Assembly (NCBI RefSeq): GCF_002684405.1
Contig: NZ_NYVD01000114.1
Location: forward strand, 1-45,428
Reading direction: 5' to 3'
Length of the DNA stretch: 45,428 bases
From: Parvibaculum sp.
Lineage (GTDB): Bacteria; Pseudomonadota; Alphaproteobacteria; Parvibaculales; Parvibaculaceae
The position numbers and the translations under genes were made by a program. This document shows, piece after piece, positions 1 through 7,590 of the stretch (its first letter is position 1; each line of letters begins with the position of its first letter). The notes under the pieces were generated by a model, which saw only the letters and a program-made list of their open reading frames with translations, made no database searches and had not been told where the DNA came from.

Positions 1-23
1 CCCCCATCCACGTCTTCTTTAAT

Positions 24-110
24 TGTCATTGCCGGGCTTGATCCGGCAATCCAGCGCAGTAAGTGCCGCAGGCGCAGACTGGATGCCCGGATCGGGGTCC
101 GGGCATGACA
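24..110. repeat. Palindromic intergenic repeat (copy 1)
   Basis: The left end reads TGTCATTGCCGG and the right end CCGGGCATGACA, so the ends are inverted copies. Inner arms (GCAATCCAG and CTGGATGC) also pair. Elements of this look (TGTCAT-CCGG ... GGATCCCGG) are dispersed between genes in many alphaproteobacterial genomes. It lies directly upstream of nrdB, so it may be transcribed in that leader. The function is unknown. Related but not identical copies lie at 1190-1362. Confidence 0.7.
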
Positions 111-147
111 GAATAAAATTCTCCGGTACAGAGAAACGAGCAAAGCC

Positions 148-1107
148 ATGTCCCTTCTCGAAGAACGTCACGTCTACAAGCCCTTCCGCTATCCCTGGGC
201 CTATGATGCCTGGCTCACCCAGCAGCGCATTCACTGGCTGCCGGAGGAAGTGCCGCTGGCCGACGACGTGAAGGACTGGTCGAAGAACCTCACCGAAGGC
301 GAGCGCAACCTGCTCACCCAGATCTTCCGCTTCTTCGTGCAGGCGGATGTGGAAGTGAACAACTGCTACATGAAGCACTATTCGCGGGTCTTCAAACCCA
401 CGGAAGTGCAGATGATGCTGGCCGCCTTCTCCAATATCGAGACGGTCCACATCTCCGCCTACAGCCATCTGCTCGATACGATCGGCATGCCGGAAGCCGA
501 ATACGAGGCCTTCCTGAAATACGAGCAGATGAAGAACAAGTTCGACTACATGCAGGAATGGGGCGTGGAGACCAAGGAAGACATCGCCAAGACGCTGGCG
601 GTCTTCGGCGGCTTCACCGAGGGCGTGCAGCTCTTCGCCTCCTTCGCGATCCTGATGAACTTCCCGCGCTTCAACAAGATGAAGGGCATGGGCCAGATCG
701 TGACATGGTCGGCGCGCGACGAAACGCTGCACACGCTGTCCGCCATGAAGCTCTTCCGCGTCTTCGTGGAGGAGAACCCGGAAATCTGGACCGACCAGCT
801 GCAGCGCGACATCTACAAGGCCTGCGAAACCATCATCGACCATGAGGACGCCTTCATCGACCTCGCCTTCGAGATGGGCGGCGTGGAAGGCCTCGATGCC
901 GGGCAGGTGAAGCAGTATATCCGCTACATCGCGGACCGCCGCCTGACCCAGCTCCACCTCCAGCCCATCTACCGCACCGAAAAGAACCCGCTGCCCTGGA
1001 TGGACGAGATGCTCAACGGCATCGAGCACGCCAACTTCTTCGAAAACCGCGCGACGGAGTACTCCAAGGCCTCCACGCAAGGCAGCTGGGAAGAAGCGTT
1101 CGACTGA
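148..1107 (+). CDS. nrdB: Ribonucleoside-diphosphate reductase subunit beta, class Ia
   Basis: This is the radical-generating R2 subunit that partners NrdA to reduce ribonucleoside diphosphates to deoxy forms in the cytoplasm. The protein is 319 aa, short compared with E. coli NrdB but usual for the compact alphaproteobacterial form. The di-iron ligands are all visible: D67, E98, H101, E158, E192 and H195. The tyrosyl radical residue is Y105 in the ETVHISAY segment. The C-terminal tail (EEAFD) is the acidic peptide expected to dock to NrdA. ATG 148 follows GAGAAACGAGCAAAGCC. nrdA is not in the window and is probably to the left. A strong terminator follows. The identification is secure. Confidence 0.97.
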   Translation: MSLLEERHVYKPFRYPWAYDAWLTQQRIHWLPEEVPLADDVKDWSKNLTEGERNLLTQIFRFFVQADVEVNNCYMKHYSRVFKPTEVQMMLAAFSNIETVHISAYSHLLDTIGMPEAEYEAFLKYEQMKNKFDYMQEWGVETKEDIAKTLAVFGGFTEGVQLFASFAILMNFPRFNKMKGMGQIVTWSARDETLHTLSAMKLFRVFVEENPEIWTDQLQRDIYKACETIIDHEDAFIDLAFEMGGVEGLDAGQVKQYIRYIADRRLTQLHLQPIYRTEKNPLPWMDEMLNGIEHANFFENRATEYSKASTQGSWEEAFD

Positions 1108-1128
1108 GCGATCTTCACTGCCGAATGA

Positions 1129-1160
1129 AAAATGCCCGGGCCAGCGCCCGGGCATTTTGT
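1129..1160 (+). terminator. Rho-independent terminator after nrdB
   Basis: A perfect 11-bp stem (AATGCCCGGGC at 1131-1141 with its complement at 1146-1156), a 4-nt loop and a TTTTG TTTTG tail lie about 20 nt after the nrdB stop. A-tracts on the left side make it potentially bidirectional. Confidence 0.9.
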
Positions 1161-1189
1161 TTTGTGGGAAGAAGAAAATCAAAACATAG

Positions 1190-1362
1190 TGTCATCCCGG
1201 CCACCTTCACACGCAAAGAGAGCCGGGACCCATTGGCCTATCCACTTGCCGCGGCGCCAATGGATCCCGGGAACAAGTCCCGGGAAGACATCGCTTGTTT
1301 GACCTGCTGAGGAAAACCCAACTCCAGTGTCGTCCCGGCACTCGTTGCCGGGACCCAATCCA
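1190..1362. repeat. Two adjacent intergenic palindromic repeats
   Basis: The first unit (about 1190-1290) starts GTCATCCCGG and contains GGGACCCATTGG, CCAATGGATCCCGGG and CAAGTCCCGGGAAGACA. The second, shorter unit (about 1327-1362) reads GTGTCGTCCCGGCACTCGTT, then GCCGGGACCCAATCC. Both resemble the element upstream of nrdB and are typical alphaproteobacterial dispersed repeats. They fill the space between the nrdB terminator and the end of the convergent MazG-like gene. Confidence 0.65.
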
Positions 1363-1384
1363 CCTCTCCGCTAATGCTGCCTTG

Positions 1385-1693
1385 CTACTTCACATGCTTG
1401 CCCGTGCCGTCGCCGGCGGGCACCCATTGGCGCGCCCGGTTGATCGCCATCTTCTCGTCGATGGCCGTGTGCAGGTCCACGCCGCTCTCTTGCGCGACGC
1501 GGTAAAGCAGGATGACGATATCCGCCAGCTCATGGGCGACCTCTTGCCGGTCGCCTGTCCTCAATGCGTCGGAGAGTTCCTCCATCTCGGGCAGGGCGCG
1601 CGCATGGAGCGTGGCCGCGCTCTTTGCAGGACCGAATGTTTCTTCCGCCCATGCGCAAATGCTCTGCTGCGTTTCGCTTGCCGCGTCACTCAT
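1385..1693 (-). CDS. MazG-like nucleotide pyrophosphohydrolase
   Basis: A 102-aa protein of the all-alpha NTP pyrophosphatase superfamily. The metal-binding signature is visible as EMEELSDAL followed by EVAHELADIVILLYR, that is the EExxE...ExxD pattern. Relatives hydrolyse non-canonical or excess (d)NTPs to the monophosphate and pyrophosphate, cleaning the nucleotide pool. ATG 1693 is chosen because GGGGAGGAAAGA precedes it. The frame stays open upstream to 1831, but that part has no family resemblance. It is convergent with nrdB. The exact substrate cannot be told. Confidence 0.8.
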   Translation of the reverse strand: MSDAASETQQSICAWAEETFGPAKSAATLHARALPEMEELSDALRTGDRQEVAHELADIVILLYRVAQESGVDLHTAIDEKMAINRARQWVPAGDGTGKHVK

Positions 1694-2120
1694 TCTTTCC
1701 TCCCCTAAACCGTCTCGATAAGGGAAAGAGTAGCGCGTGGCAGCGCATTCGGCACGCATGACCTCGCCTCCTGTCGCATCCGGAAATATGCAGACTCTTG
1801 CATGTTGCAGGGCGAAAAATGCCCTCCACATGGTGATTTCTCGTCCCGAAGAGCGAAAAACCCCTGTCAGACAGGCATTTCTCGCAATCCCCTTATTGCG
1901 GAGTGAGATTCATGACTGATAATTGGGTGTTTATCGGGTGATTCGGCACGAGGGACCTGTCGCTATCATCAAAGAGGGATTTCCCTCATGCGGTCCCGGG
2001 GAAACTGCTTCGTTCATACCTGTCTTTCTCGGGCGACGCTCGATCCGGAAAGACAGCCCGTCATCGGAAAAAAGATGCGGCCGGGTGGTGTGAACGAACA
2101 CAGCAATGAGGATCAAGACC
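1694..2120. promoter_or_regulatory. Divergent control region rich in short inverted repeats
   Basis: These 427 bases have no convincing gene. They separate the leftward MazG-like gene from the rightward HU gene and must carry both promoters. Three compact dyads are visible: AGGGC-7 nt-GCCCT at 1809-1825, CCTGTC-A-GACAGG at 1863-1875, and GAGGGA-TT-TCCCTC at 1974-1987. The last lies in the probable HU leader and could fold in mRNA. A weak sigma-70-like pair (TTGCGG, 18 nt, TAATTG) lies near 1896-1925. No known riboswitch pattern was recognised. Confidence 0.4.
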
Positions 2121-2555
2121 ATGGCAACGAGACCTGCTGCGAAGAAGCCCGCCGCCGCTGCGAAGAAGCCGGCCGCGAGGAAGCCTGCGGCTGCCGCCAA
2201 GAAGCCCGCCGCCGCTGCGAAGAAGCCGGCTGCCCGCTCCACGGCTGCCAGGACGACGGCTGCGAAGCCCGCGACGCCGCCCACCATTCCGATGTCGAAG
2301 CTCATCGCCGAACTGGCCGAGAAGCACGACATGCCGAAGAAGCAGATGAACGAAATCTTCCAGGATTTCGTCGACATGACGCAGAAAAACCTGAAGAAGG
2401 GCAACAAGATCCGTCTGACGGGCCTTGGCATCCTGCAGGTTCGCAAGCGTGCCGCCCGCATGGGCCGCAACCCGGCCACGGGCGAAGCGATCAAGATCAA
2501 GGCCTCCAAGAAGGTGGCGTTCCGCGTCGCCAAGGATCTGAAGGAAATGATCTGA
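2121..2555 (+). CDS. HU-family DNA-binding protein with Ala/Lys/Pro-rich N-terminal tail
   Basis: Of 144 aa, about the first 55 are low-complexity AAKKPAA-type repeats like eukaryotic histone H1 tails. Residues from about 58 form an HU/IHF fold ending in the beta-arm motif GRNPATGEAIKI, typical of HU. Such tailed HU proteins occur in many alphaproteobacteria and compact the nucleoid; the tail is expected to bind DNA non-specifically. ATG 2121 is preferred over ATG 2106 because GAGGA lies 8 nt upstream of it. The repetitive tail coding sequence (AAGAAGCC[G/C]GC units) is prone to slippage, and it creates long open frames on the other strand that are not genes. A terminator follows. Confidence 0.92.
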   Translation: MATRPAAKKPAAAAKKPAARKPAAAAKKPAAAAKKPAARSTAARTTAAKPATPPTIPMSKLIAELAEKHDMPKKQMNEIFQDFVDMTQKNLKKGNKIRLTGLGILQVRKRAARMGRNPATGEAIKIKASKKVAFRVAKDLKEMI

Positions 2556-2587
2556 TCCTTCCCGCCTGACGGCGAGCAAGAGTTTCA

Positions 2588-2630
2588 GGCGCCCCGTCCG
2601 CGGAGATTTTCCGCAGGCGGGGCGTTTTCT
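2588..2630 (+). terminator. Rho-independent terminator after the HU gene
   Basis: CGCCCCG at 2590-2596 pairs with CGGGGCG at 2618-2624, with an inner CCGCGG/CCGC extension and a TTTTCTTT tail. It lies about 35 nt after the stop. Confidence 0.88.
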
Positions 2631-2679
2631 TTGGGGGGTGTGCCACGATACCGCCTCATAGGCGGCTAAGCTCGGGCCC

Positions 2680-3648
2680 ATGCGGTATCTGTGGTTCCTT
2701 TCCCTGCTCCTTCTCATGCTGCCTCACGCAGTGTCGGCGGCGCCCGCCTGCGCAAAGCGCGAGGCCGTGCGGCCCCGCCTCGACACGCTGCGCGACACGA
2801 TGGCGACGGGCCGCTTCGTCTCCTATTCGCCGACGGGCCTGAAGAAATGGCGAGAGGGCACGGCGACGCCGGACGAGAAGAGCATCCATGACGATCTCGT
2901 CGCACTGCGTCCGTGGTTCGATGGCGTCATCACCTATGGCGCGCTGGACGGGCTCGACCGCGTGCCGGATGTCGCCGCGAAGCTCGGCTCCCGCGCGGTC
3001 ATTCTCGGCGTCTGGGACATTACCGATAAGAAGGAGATCGACCGCGCGCTCGCCGCGGCGAAGCGTCATCCGCATCTCGTCGTCGGCCTCTCGCTCGGCA
3101 ATGAGCTCGTCTTCGGCAAGCGCGCAAGCTGGGACGATCTTTCAAAAGCCATCGCCCGTATGCGCAAAGAAGCGCCGTCGCTGCCCCTCGGTGCGACCGA
3201 GCCTTTCGCCTGGTGGCTGAAGCCGGAAGCGAAACCGGTCCTCGGGAAACTCGACTTCCTGCTCGCAAACGCGCATCCCGCCTTCGAACCCTGGTTCAGC
3301 GATGCGCCGGCAAGAAACGGCGCGGATTTCGTCGTCGATGTCACCGGGCAGGTCGCGGAGATTTATTGCGGCCCCATCCTGGTGAAGGAGACGGGACTTC
3401 CCACCAGGCCCGCCTCGCGCAATTTCACGCCCGCCCGTCAGGCCGCTTTCTGGAAGGCGCTCGAGGCGGAAATGCCGCCGACGCGCGACCGTGCCTTTGC
3501 CGGTTTCGCCGCCTTCGATGCACCCTGGCGCGTCTATGATGAGACGCCGGGCACGGACGGTCTCAACCCTTCCGAGGGCGCATGGGGCCTCTTCACCGTG
3601 GACCGCAAACCGAAACCCGTCATGGATGGGCTGCCGCGCCTGCGCTAA
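2680..3648 (+). CDS. Secreted GH17-like glycosidase (beta-1,3-glucan active family)
   Basis: A 322-aa protein with a clear Sec signal peptide (MRYL, hydrophobic LLLL stretch, VSAA cleavage near residue 20). The two catalytic glutamates of glycoside hydrolase family 17 appear in context: the acid/base in VGLSLGNEL (about residue 148) and the nucleophile in ILVKETGLP (about residue 242). The repeated beta-strand spacing fits a TIM barrel. Family members act on beta-1,3-glucans or related glycans. In a Gram-negative the product would be periplasmic, so cyclic or periplasmic glucan trimming is a possibility (inference). It stands alone between two terminator-like or repeat regions. The fold family is fairly sure, the substrate is not. 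Confidence 0.75.
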   Translation: MRYLWFLSLLLLMLPHAVSAAPACAKREAVRPRLDTLRDTMATGRFVSYSPTGLKKWREGTATPDEKSIHDDLVALRPWFDGVITYGALDGLDRVPDVAAKLGSRAVILGVWDITDKKEIDRALAAAKRHPHLVVGLSLGNELVFGKRASWDDLSKAIARMRKEAPSLPLGATEPFAWWLKPEAKPVLGKLDFLLANAHPAFEPWFSDAPARNGADFVVDVTGQVAEIYCGPILVKETGLPTRPASRNFTPARQAAFWKALEAEMPPTRDRAFAGFAAFDAPWRVYDETPGTDGLNPSEGAWGLFTVDRKPKPVMDGLPRLR

Positions 3649-3671
3649 GGCGCTTTCAATTTTGATGGAAT

Positions 3672-3773
3672 CGTCATTGCGAGGAGCGGAATGCGACGAA
3701 GCAATCCATGCGGCCGCAATTCACGGCAAGCGCCTTGTGGATTGCTTCGGCTCTTGCGGGCCTCGCAATGACG
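3672..3773. repeat. Palindromic dispersed repeat (CGTCATTGCGAGG type)
   Basis: The element starts CGTCATTGCGAGGAGCG and ends GGCCTCGCAATGACG, an inverted match of 12-13 bp. Internal arms CGAAGCAATCCA and TGGATTGCTTCG also pair perfectly, so the whole element can form a long cruciform. This sequence family is very common between genes in alphaproteobacteria and is distinct from the CCGGGA-type elements near nrdB. No function is known. Confidence 0.75.
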
Positions 3774-3882
3774 GTACGGTTTTCGTGATACGGTGAACGA
3801 CTCTGGCGCCGCTCCGCCCTTTCTTCATGGGGGAGGGCTGGCTACACTCGCGCGCTTTCAGGGAACGGGCGAAAGAGGCGGC

Positions 3883-4788
3883 GTGGCGGGACATAACGAC
3901 AATTGGTGGAGGAGGCTGGCTGCATGCGCCCTCGCGGGCGTTTTGGTCGCCGCGCCCCATGTCCATGCTGGAGAGGCCCATGCTGGAGAGGCCCGCGCGG
4001 GAGAGGCCCCGCAGCGCATCGTCTCCATCAATCTGTGCTCGGATATCATCCTCGCCTCGCTGGCAAAGCCCGGCACCGTCAAATCCGTCTATCGCCTGTC
4101 GAAAGACCCGGCGGATTCGCCCGTGGCGGATGAGGTAAAGGACATTCCCGCCAATGACGGCCGCATCGAGGACGTTCTGCCCTACGCGCCCGATCTCGTG
4201 CTGGCGCATCAGTTCACCTCGCCCTTCGTGCTCGACATGCTGAAGCGGCTGAACATCCCCGTCGCGCGGGTGAAGAACGCGGCGACCTTCGACGACATAC
4301 GCGACAATATTCGCACCGTAGCGCAGGCCATCGGGCGGGAGCAGCAGGGCAGGGCTCTCATCGCCCGTTTCGACCATGCGCTGGCCGCCGACCGCCGCCC
4401 CCTCACCGCGAAGTCCCCGAGCATCCTGCTCTATCAGGACCTCGGCGGCGCCTCGACGCCCAATTCCATTCTCGGCCGCATCATGGCGCTCACCGGCTTT
4501 CGCAATGTCATCACGCGCGAGAATGCGGTGGGGATCGTCTATCCCGATCTGACGGACGTCATAGAAATGCACCCCGATCTCGTTGCCATCGGCGTTTATC
4601 GCCCCGGCGCGCCGTCGCTGGCGAGCGCCGTCCTCCAGCACCCGGCGTTGAAAACCTACATGACGCGCTATGCGCATGAGCTCCGCCTGTCGACGAAGTT
4701 CTGGCAATGCAGCACCCATTTCATCACCGGCACGATAGACCGCTTCGCCGCCGCGCATGACCGCCTCGCGGCAGGGGAGACGCCATGA
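3883..4788 (+). CDS. ABC transporter substrate-binding protein, BtuF/FepB-type
   Basis: Periplasmic binding protein for a metal chelate (Fe-siderophore, haem or cobalamin). It has the family pattern RIVSINLCSD near the mature N-terminus, then two lobes joined by a helix (class III binding protein); mature length is about 270 aa. GTG 3883 is chosen because it follows AAAGAGG and gives a compact signal peptide (NWWRRLAACALAGVLVAAP). The frame is open to ATG 3793, but that would put 30 unlikely residues before the signal. Directly after the signal are three copies of HAGEA/RAGEA encoded by a 15-bp tandem repeat. The stop overlaps the permease start (ATGA). No TonB-dependent receptor is nearby, so the ligand is open. 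Confidence 0.85.
   Translation: MAGHNDNWWRRLAACALAGVLVAAPHVHAGEAHAGEARAGEAPQRIVSINLCSDIILASLAKPGTVKSVYRLSKDPADSPVADEVKDIPANDGRIEDVLPYAPDLVLAHQFTSPFVLDMLKRLNIPVARVKNAATFDDIRDNIRTVAQAIGREQQGRALIARFDHALAADRRPLTAKSPSILLYQDLGGASTPNSILGRIMALTGFRNVITRENAVGIVYPDLTDVIEMHPDLVAIGVYRPGAPSLASAVLQHPALKTYMTRYAHELRLSTKFWQCSTHFITGTIDRFAAAHDRLAAGETP
3964..4008 (+). repeat. Three tandem 15-bp units inside the binding-protein gene
   Basis: CATGCTGGAGAGGCC occurs twice in a row, followed by CGCGCGGGAGAGGCC. It encodes HAGEA-HAGEA-RAGEA just after the signal peptide, a linker where copy-number change would keep the frame. Confidence 0.9.
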
Positions 4789-5786
4789 CCGAGACCCGCA
4801 AATACTGGACGGTCAATGCCGTGCTGCTGGGGCTCGTTCTGCTCCTTTTCGTGGGCTCGGTCTTCATCGGGCGCGGCTTCGAGATGCTGCCCGGCAAGTT
4901 CGAGACCATCGCGAAGATCGACCGCGACCTTGCCTGGCTGGTGCTGGAGCAGGTGCGCCTCCCGCGTGCCCTGCTGGGCGTGCTGGTGGGCGCGACGCTG
5001 GGGCTCACCGGCGCCGTCCTGCAGGGCCTCCTGCGCAACCCGCTGGCCGAGCCCGGCATTATCGGTGCCTCTTCCGGCGCGGCGCTGGGCGCGGTGCTCG
5101 TCTTCTATTTCGGCCTTGCCGCGGGCGGCGCCATGGCGGTGCAGCTTGGCGGCGTGGCGGGTGCCCTCATCGCGCTCGTCACGCTCTATCTGCTGGTGGG
5201 GCGCAACGCGCCCATCGTGACGCTCATTCTCGGCGGCGTGGCGATCACCGCCTTTGCGGGCGCGCTCACCTCGCTCGCGCTCAATCTTTCCCCGAGCCCC
5301 TATGCGGCGCTGGAGATCGTTTTCTGGATGCTGGGCTCGCTCTCCGACCGCTCCATGACCCAGGTCTGGTTCGTCCTGCCCTTCATGATCGTCGGCTGGG
5401 CGCTCGTCGCCTCCACCGCCCGCGCGCTCGATGCGCTGACGCTGGGCGAGGACACGGCCTCGACGCTCGGCTTCAACCAGACCTCGGTAAAGGCGCGCGC
5501 CATTATCGGCACGGGGCTCGCCGTCGGCGCGGCGGTGTCGGTCACCGGCGTCATCGGTTTCGTCGGTCTCGTCGTGCCGCATCTGTTGCGCCCCTTCGTT
5601 GGCTACCGCCCCGGCGGCCTGCTGCTGCCGAGTGCGCTGGGCGGTGCGGCGCTGGTGCTCGCTGCTGACATCATCGTCCGCCTGCCCGTCGGCGGGCCGG
5701 AGCCGAAGCTCGGCGTCGTCACCTCGCTGCTCGGCGCGCCCTTCTTCCTCTTCCTCATCATGCGCATGAGGAGGGACACGGCATGA
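4785..5786 (+). CDS. FecCD-family ABC transporter permease
   Basis: A 333-aa inner-membrane permease with about ten hydrophobic segments. Family landmarks are LEQVRLPRALLGVLVGATL near residue 50, NPLAEPGIIGASSGA near 85, and GFVGLVVPHLLRPFVG near 265, the loop that contacts the ATPase. It forms the channel of the importer with the neighbouring binding protein and ATPase. It starts at the ATGA overlap with the upstream gene and overlaps the ATPase start by 4 nt, so the three are translationally coupled. Confidence 0.95.
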   Translation: MTETRKYWTVNAVLLGLVLLLFVGSVFIGRGFEMLPGKFETIAKIDRDLAWLVLEQVRLPRALLGVLVGATLGLTGAVLQGLLRNPLAEPGIIGASSGAALGAVLVFYFGLAAGGAMAVQLGGVAGALIALVTLYLLVGRNAPIVTLILGGVAITAFAGALTSLALNLSPSPYAALEIVFWMLGSLSDRSMTQVWFVLPFMIVGWALVASTARALDALTLGEDTASTLGFNQTSVKARAIIGTGLAVGAAVSVTGVIGFVGLVVPHLLRPFVGYRPGGLLLPSALGGAALVLAADIIVRLPVGGPEPKLGVVTSLLGAPFFLFLIMRMRRDTA

Positions 5787-6571
5787 CGGAACTTGTCCTC
5801 CGCCACCTCAATGCCGCGCTGGGCGGCACGCGCATCGTTCACGATGTCTCGCTGGATATCCCCGGTCCGGGTTTCGTCGGTCTCGTTGGTCCCAACGGGG
5901 CGGGCAAGACGACACTGATCCGCGCCATCGCCTCCCTTATCCCCTTCGAGGGGGACATTCTGCTGGACGGCGATCCGCTCGCTTGCTCTACCTCGCCCAA
6001 TCATGCGCGCAACCTTGCCCGCAGGCTCGCCTATCTCGCCCAGAACGCAGAAAGTCACTGGCCGATCGAGGTCTCCCGCCTCGTCGCGCTGGGCCGCCTG
6101 CCGCATCTGGAACCGTTCCGGAAAATGCGCGAAGCCGATGAAAAGGCGGTCGCGCACGCCATGCAGCTTGCCGATGTCGAGCGCTATCGCGGCCGCGACG
6201 TGATGGCGCTGTCGGGCGGCGAGCGCGCCCGCGTCCTCCTCGCCCGCGCGCTGGCGGTCGAGGCGCCGCTCCTCCTCGTCGACGAACCGGTCGCTTCGCT
6301 CGACCCCTATCACCAGCTTCGCATCATGGAAGTGCTTGAAAATTATGCGAAAAATTCAGGCCGCATCGTCATCGCGGTGCTGCACGACCTGTCGCTCGCC
6401 TCGCGCTTCTGCGACCGGCTGGTCCTGCTGCATGAGGGAAGAGTGCGCGCATCCGGCGCGCCGCAAGACGTCCTGACCGACCGGAACCTCGAAGACGTCT
6501 ATCGCGTGAAAGCGCTCACCGCCATGGAAGGGGAAACCCGCTTCGTCGTCCCGCTCTCCCGGACGGAATAG
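5783..6571 (+). CDS. ABC transporter ATP-binding protein, FepC/BtuD-type
   Basis: A 262-aa ATPase that energises the upstream importer. Walker A is GPNGAGKTT (about residues 36-44), the Q-loop is in LAYLAQNAE, the signature is LSGGERARV, Walker B is LLLVDEP, and the H-loop is in VLHDLSLA. ATG 5783 overlaps the permease stop (ATGA). It ends the operon; the next gene (LysR) is convergent, 4 nt away. The family assignment is sure, but the ligand is not readable from the ATPase. Confidence 0.95.
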   Translation: MTELVLRHLNAALGGTRIVHDVSLDIPGPGFVGLVGPNGAGKTTLIRAIASLIPFEGDILLDGDPLACSTSPNHARNLARRLAYLAQNAESHWPIEVSRLVALGRLPHLEPFRKMREADEKAVAHAMQLADVERYRGRDVMALSGGERARVLLARALAVEAPLLLVDEPVASLDPYHQLRIMEVLENYAKNSGRIVIAVLHDLSLASRFCDRLVLLHEGRVRASGAPQDVLTDRNLEDVYRVKALTAMEGETRFVVPLSRTE

Positions 6572-6575
6572 GCAC

Positions 6576-7478
6576 CTAACCTCCTGTCACGGCTTCGCGA
6601 ATGAGGGTCCTGAGCCAAATATGGTCCGGGTCGTCGTCAAGGATCGCGGGCCAGGCCTGGTGCACGAAGGCAGGCGGCACCTCAAACGGCATCTTGTCGA
6701 CGCGAAGACCTAGCAGCGCTGCATAGCGTTCAGCGAGCAGGCGCGGCATGCAGCCCGCAATGTCGGAACTTGCCGCCAGAAATGCCATGGCGTGAAGCGT
6801 ATCGACCTCCGCGACGACCCGCCGCGCCTTGCCCTTCCGCCTGAAGGCATGCTCTCCGATATGGCCGGGCGCATGACGGGCGGCAAGCCGGACATGCGTC
6901 AGGTTGAAGAAGGTCGTTTCGTCGAGTATCCGCCCGGCAATCGTCGCCGACGCCGTCACGCAGACGAACTCGTCATGCAGCAGCGCTTCGTTGCATACCG
7001 ATTTGTCGTCAGGCGGAATGCTGAGCCATGCGAGGTCGAGATGTTCTTTTTTCACGTCCTGAATGAGCGTGTCGTCCGACGGCTGCTTCAGAACGATGCT
7101 GGCGGCCGCAGCCTGTAAACGCAGGCGCGGCATGATCCGGGGCAAGTAGAGCGTTTCCCCGAGGTCGCCGAGAAACAGGCTGAATCTGCGCATGATTTCC
7201 CCCGGATGGAACGGGTGGCGCTCCTGAAAAGCGTGTCTGGCGAGCATGAGAGCCCGCCGCACCGGGGCGTCCATTGCACGGGCGCGCGCCGTTGGCGCTA
7301 TTTCATTACCCTGACGAACGAAAAGCGGGTCATTGACCAGAGCCCGCAATCTCGACAAGGCATTCGAGAGGGCAGGCTGCGTCATGTTCAGCCTGGCGGC
7401 GGCCCGCGTAATACTTCTCTCGACCATAATTGCCTCGAAGATCGTAAGCAGGTTCAGGTCAATGTTGCGTAAATTCAT
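6576..7478 (-). CDS. LysR-family transcriptional regulator (NodD-like subgroup)
   Basis: A 300-aa protein. The N-terminal winged HTH (residues 1-65) shows the pattern DLNLLTIFEAI, SITRAAARLNMTQPALSNALSRLR and DPLFVRQG, as in the NodD/LinR-like LysR subgroup. Residues from about 90 form the effector-binding domain. It is divergent from the TauD-like gene, with an AT-rich 80-110 bp spacer that carries a perfect dyad (7532-7548), the classic LysR layout of autoregulation plus control of the neighbour. The effector is unknown. Confidence 0.9.
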   Translation of the reverse strand: MNLRNIDLNLLTIFEAIMVERSITRAAARLNMTQPALSNALSRLRALVNDPLFVRQGNEIAPTARARAMDAPVRRALMLARHAFQERHPFHPGEIMRRFSLFLGDLGETLYLPRIMPRLRLQAAAASIVLKQPSDDTLIQDVKKEHLDLAWLSIPPDDKSVCNEALLHDEFVCVTASATIAGRILDETTFFNLTHVRLAARHAPGHIGEHAFRRKGKARRVVAEVDTLHAMAFLAASSDIAGCMPRLLAERYAALLGLRVDKMPFEVPPAFVHQAWPAILDDDPDHIWLRTLIREAVTGG

Positions 7479-7531
7479 AAGACCAATAACTAGTCATAAT
7501 GAACATCAATTTGAATTAAATGCATAAACCA

Positions 7532-7548
7532 GAGACAAACATTGTCTC
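7532..7548. promoter_or_regulatory. Perfect inverted repeat, candidate LysR operator
   Basis: GAGACAA-ACA-TTGTCTC is a perfect 7-bp dyad with a 3-bp centre, lying in the AT-rich spacer between the divergent LysR and TauD-like genes. Its place just upstream of the rightward start fits a regulator site. The use by this LysR protein is inferred. Confidence 0.5.
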
Positions 7549-7590
7549 GAACAAGGGGTGGGGAATGAAGGTGATCTGGCGGCGAGGCCT

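Noticed and set aside
1931-2717. Long minus-strand frames opposite the HU gene
   Set aside because: They are the complement of the Ala/Lys repeat; low complexity and no independent signal.
3774-3882. Cobalamin riboswitch or Fur box before the ABC importer
   Set aside because: No B12-box or Fur-like dyad could be seen; the space is short and partly repeat.
3964-4008. CRISPR-like array
   Set aside because: Units are directly adjacent without spacers and are in-frame coding; no cas genes or other arrays in the window.
4668-5582. 304-codon minus-strand frame opposite the permease gene
   Set aside because: Charged low-complexity translation typical of the antisense of a hydrophobic membrane protein.
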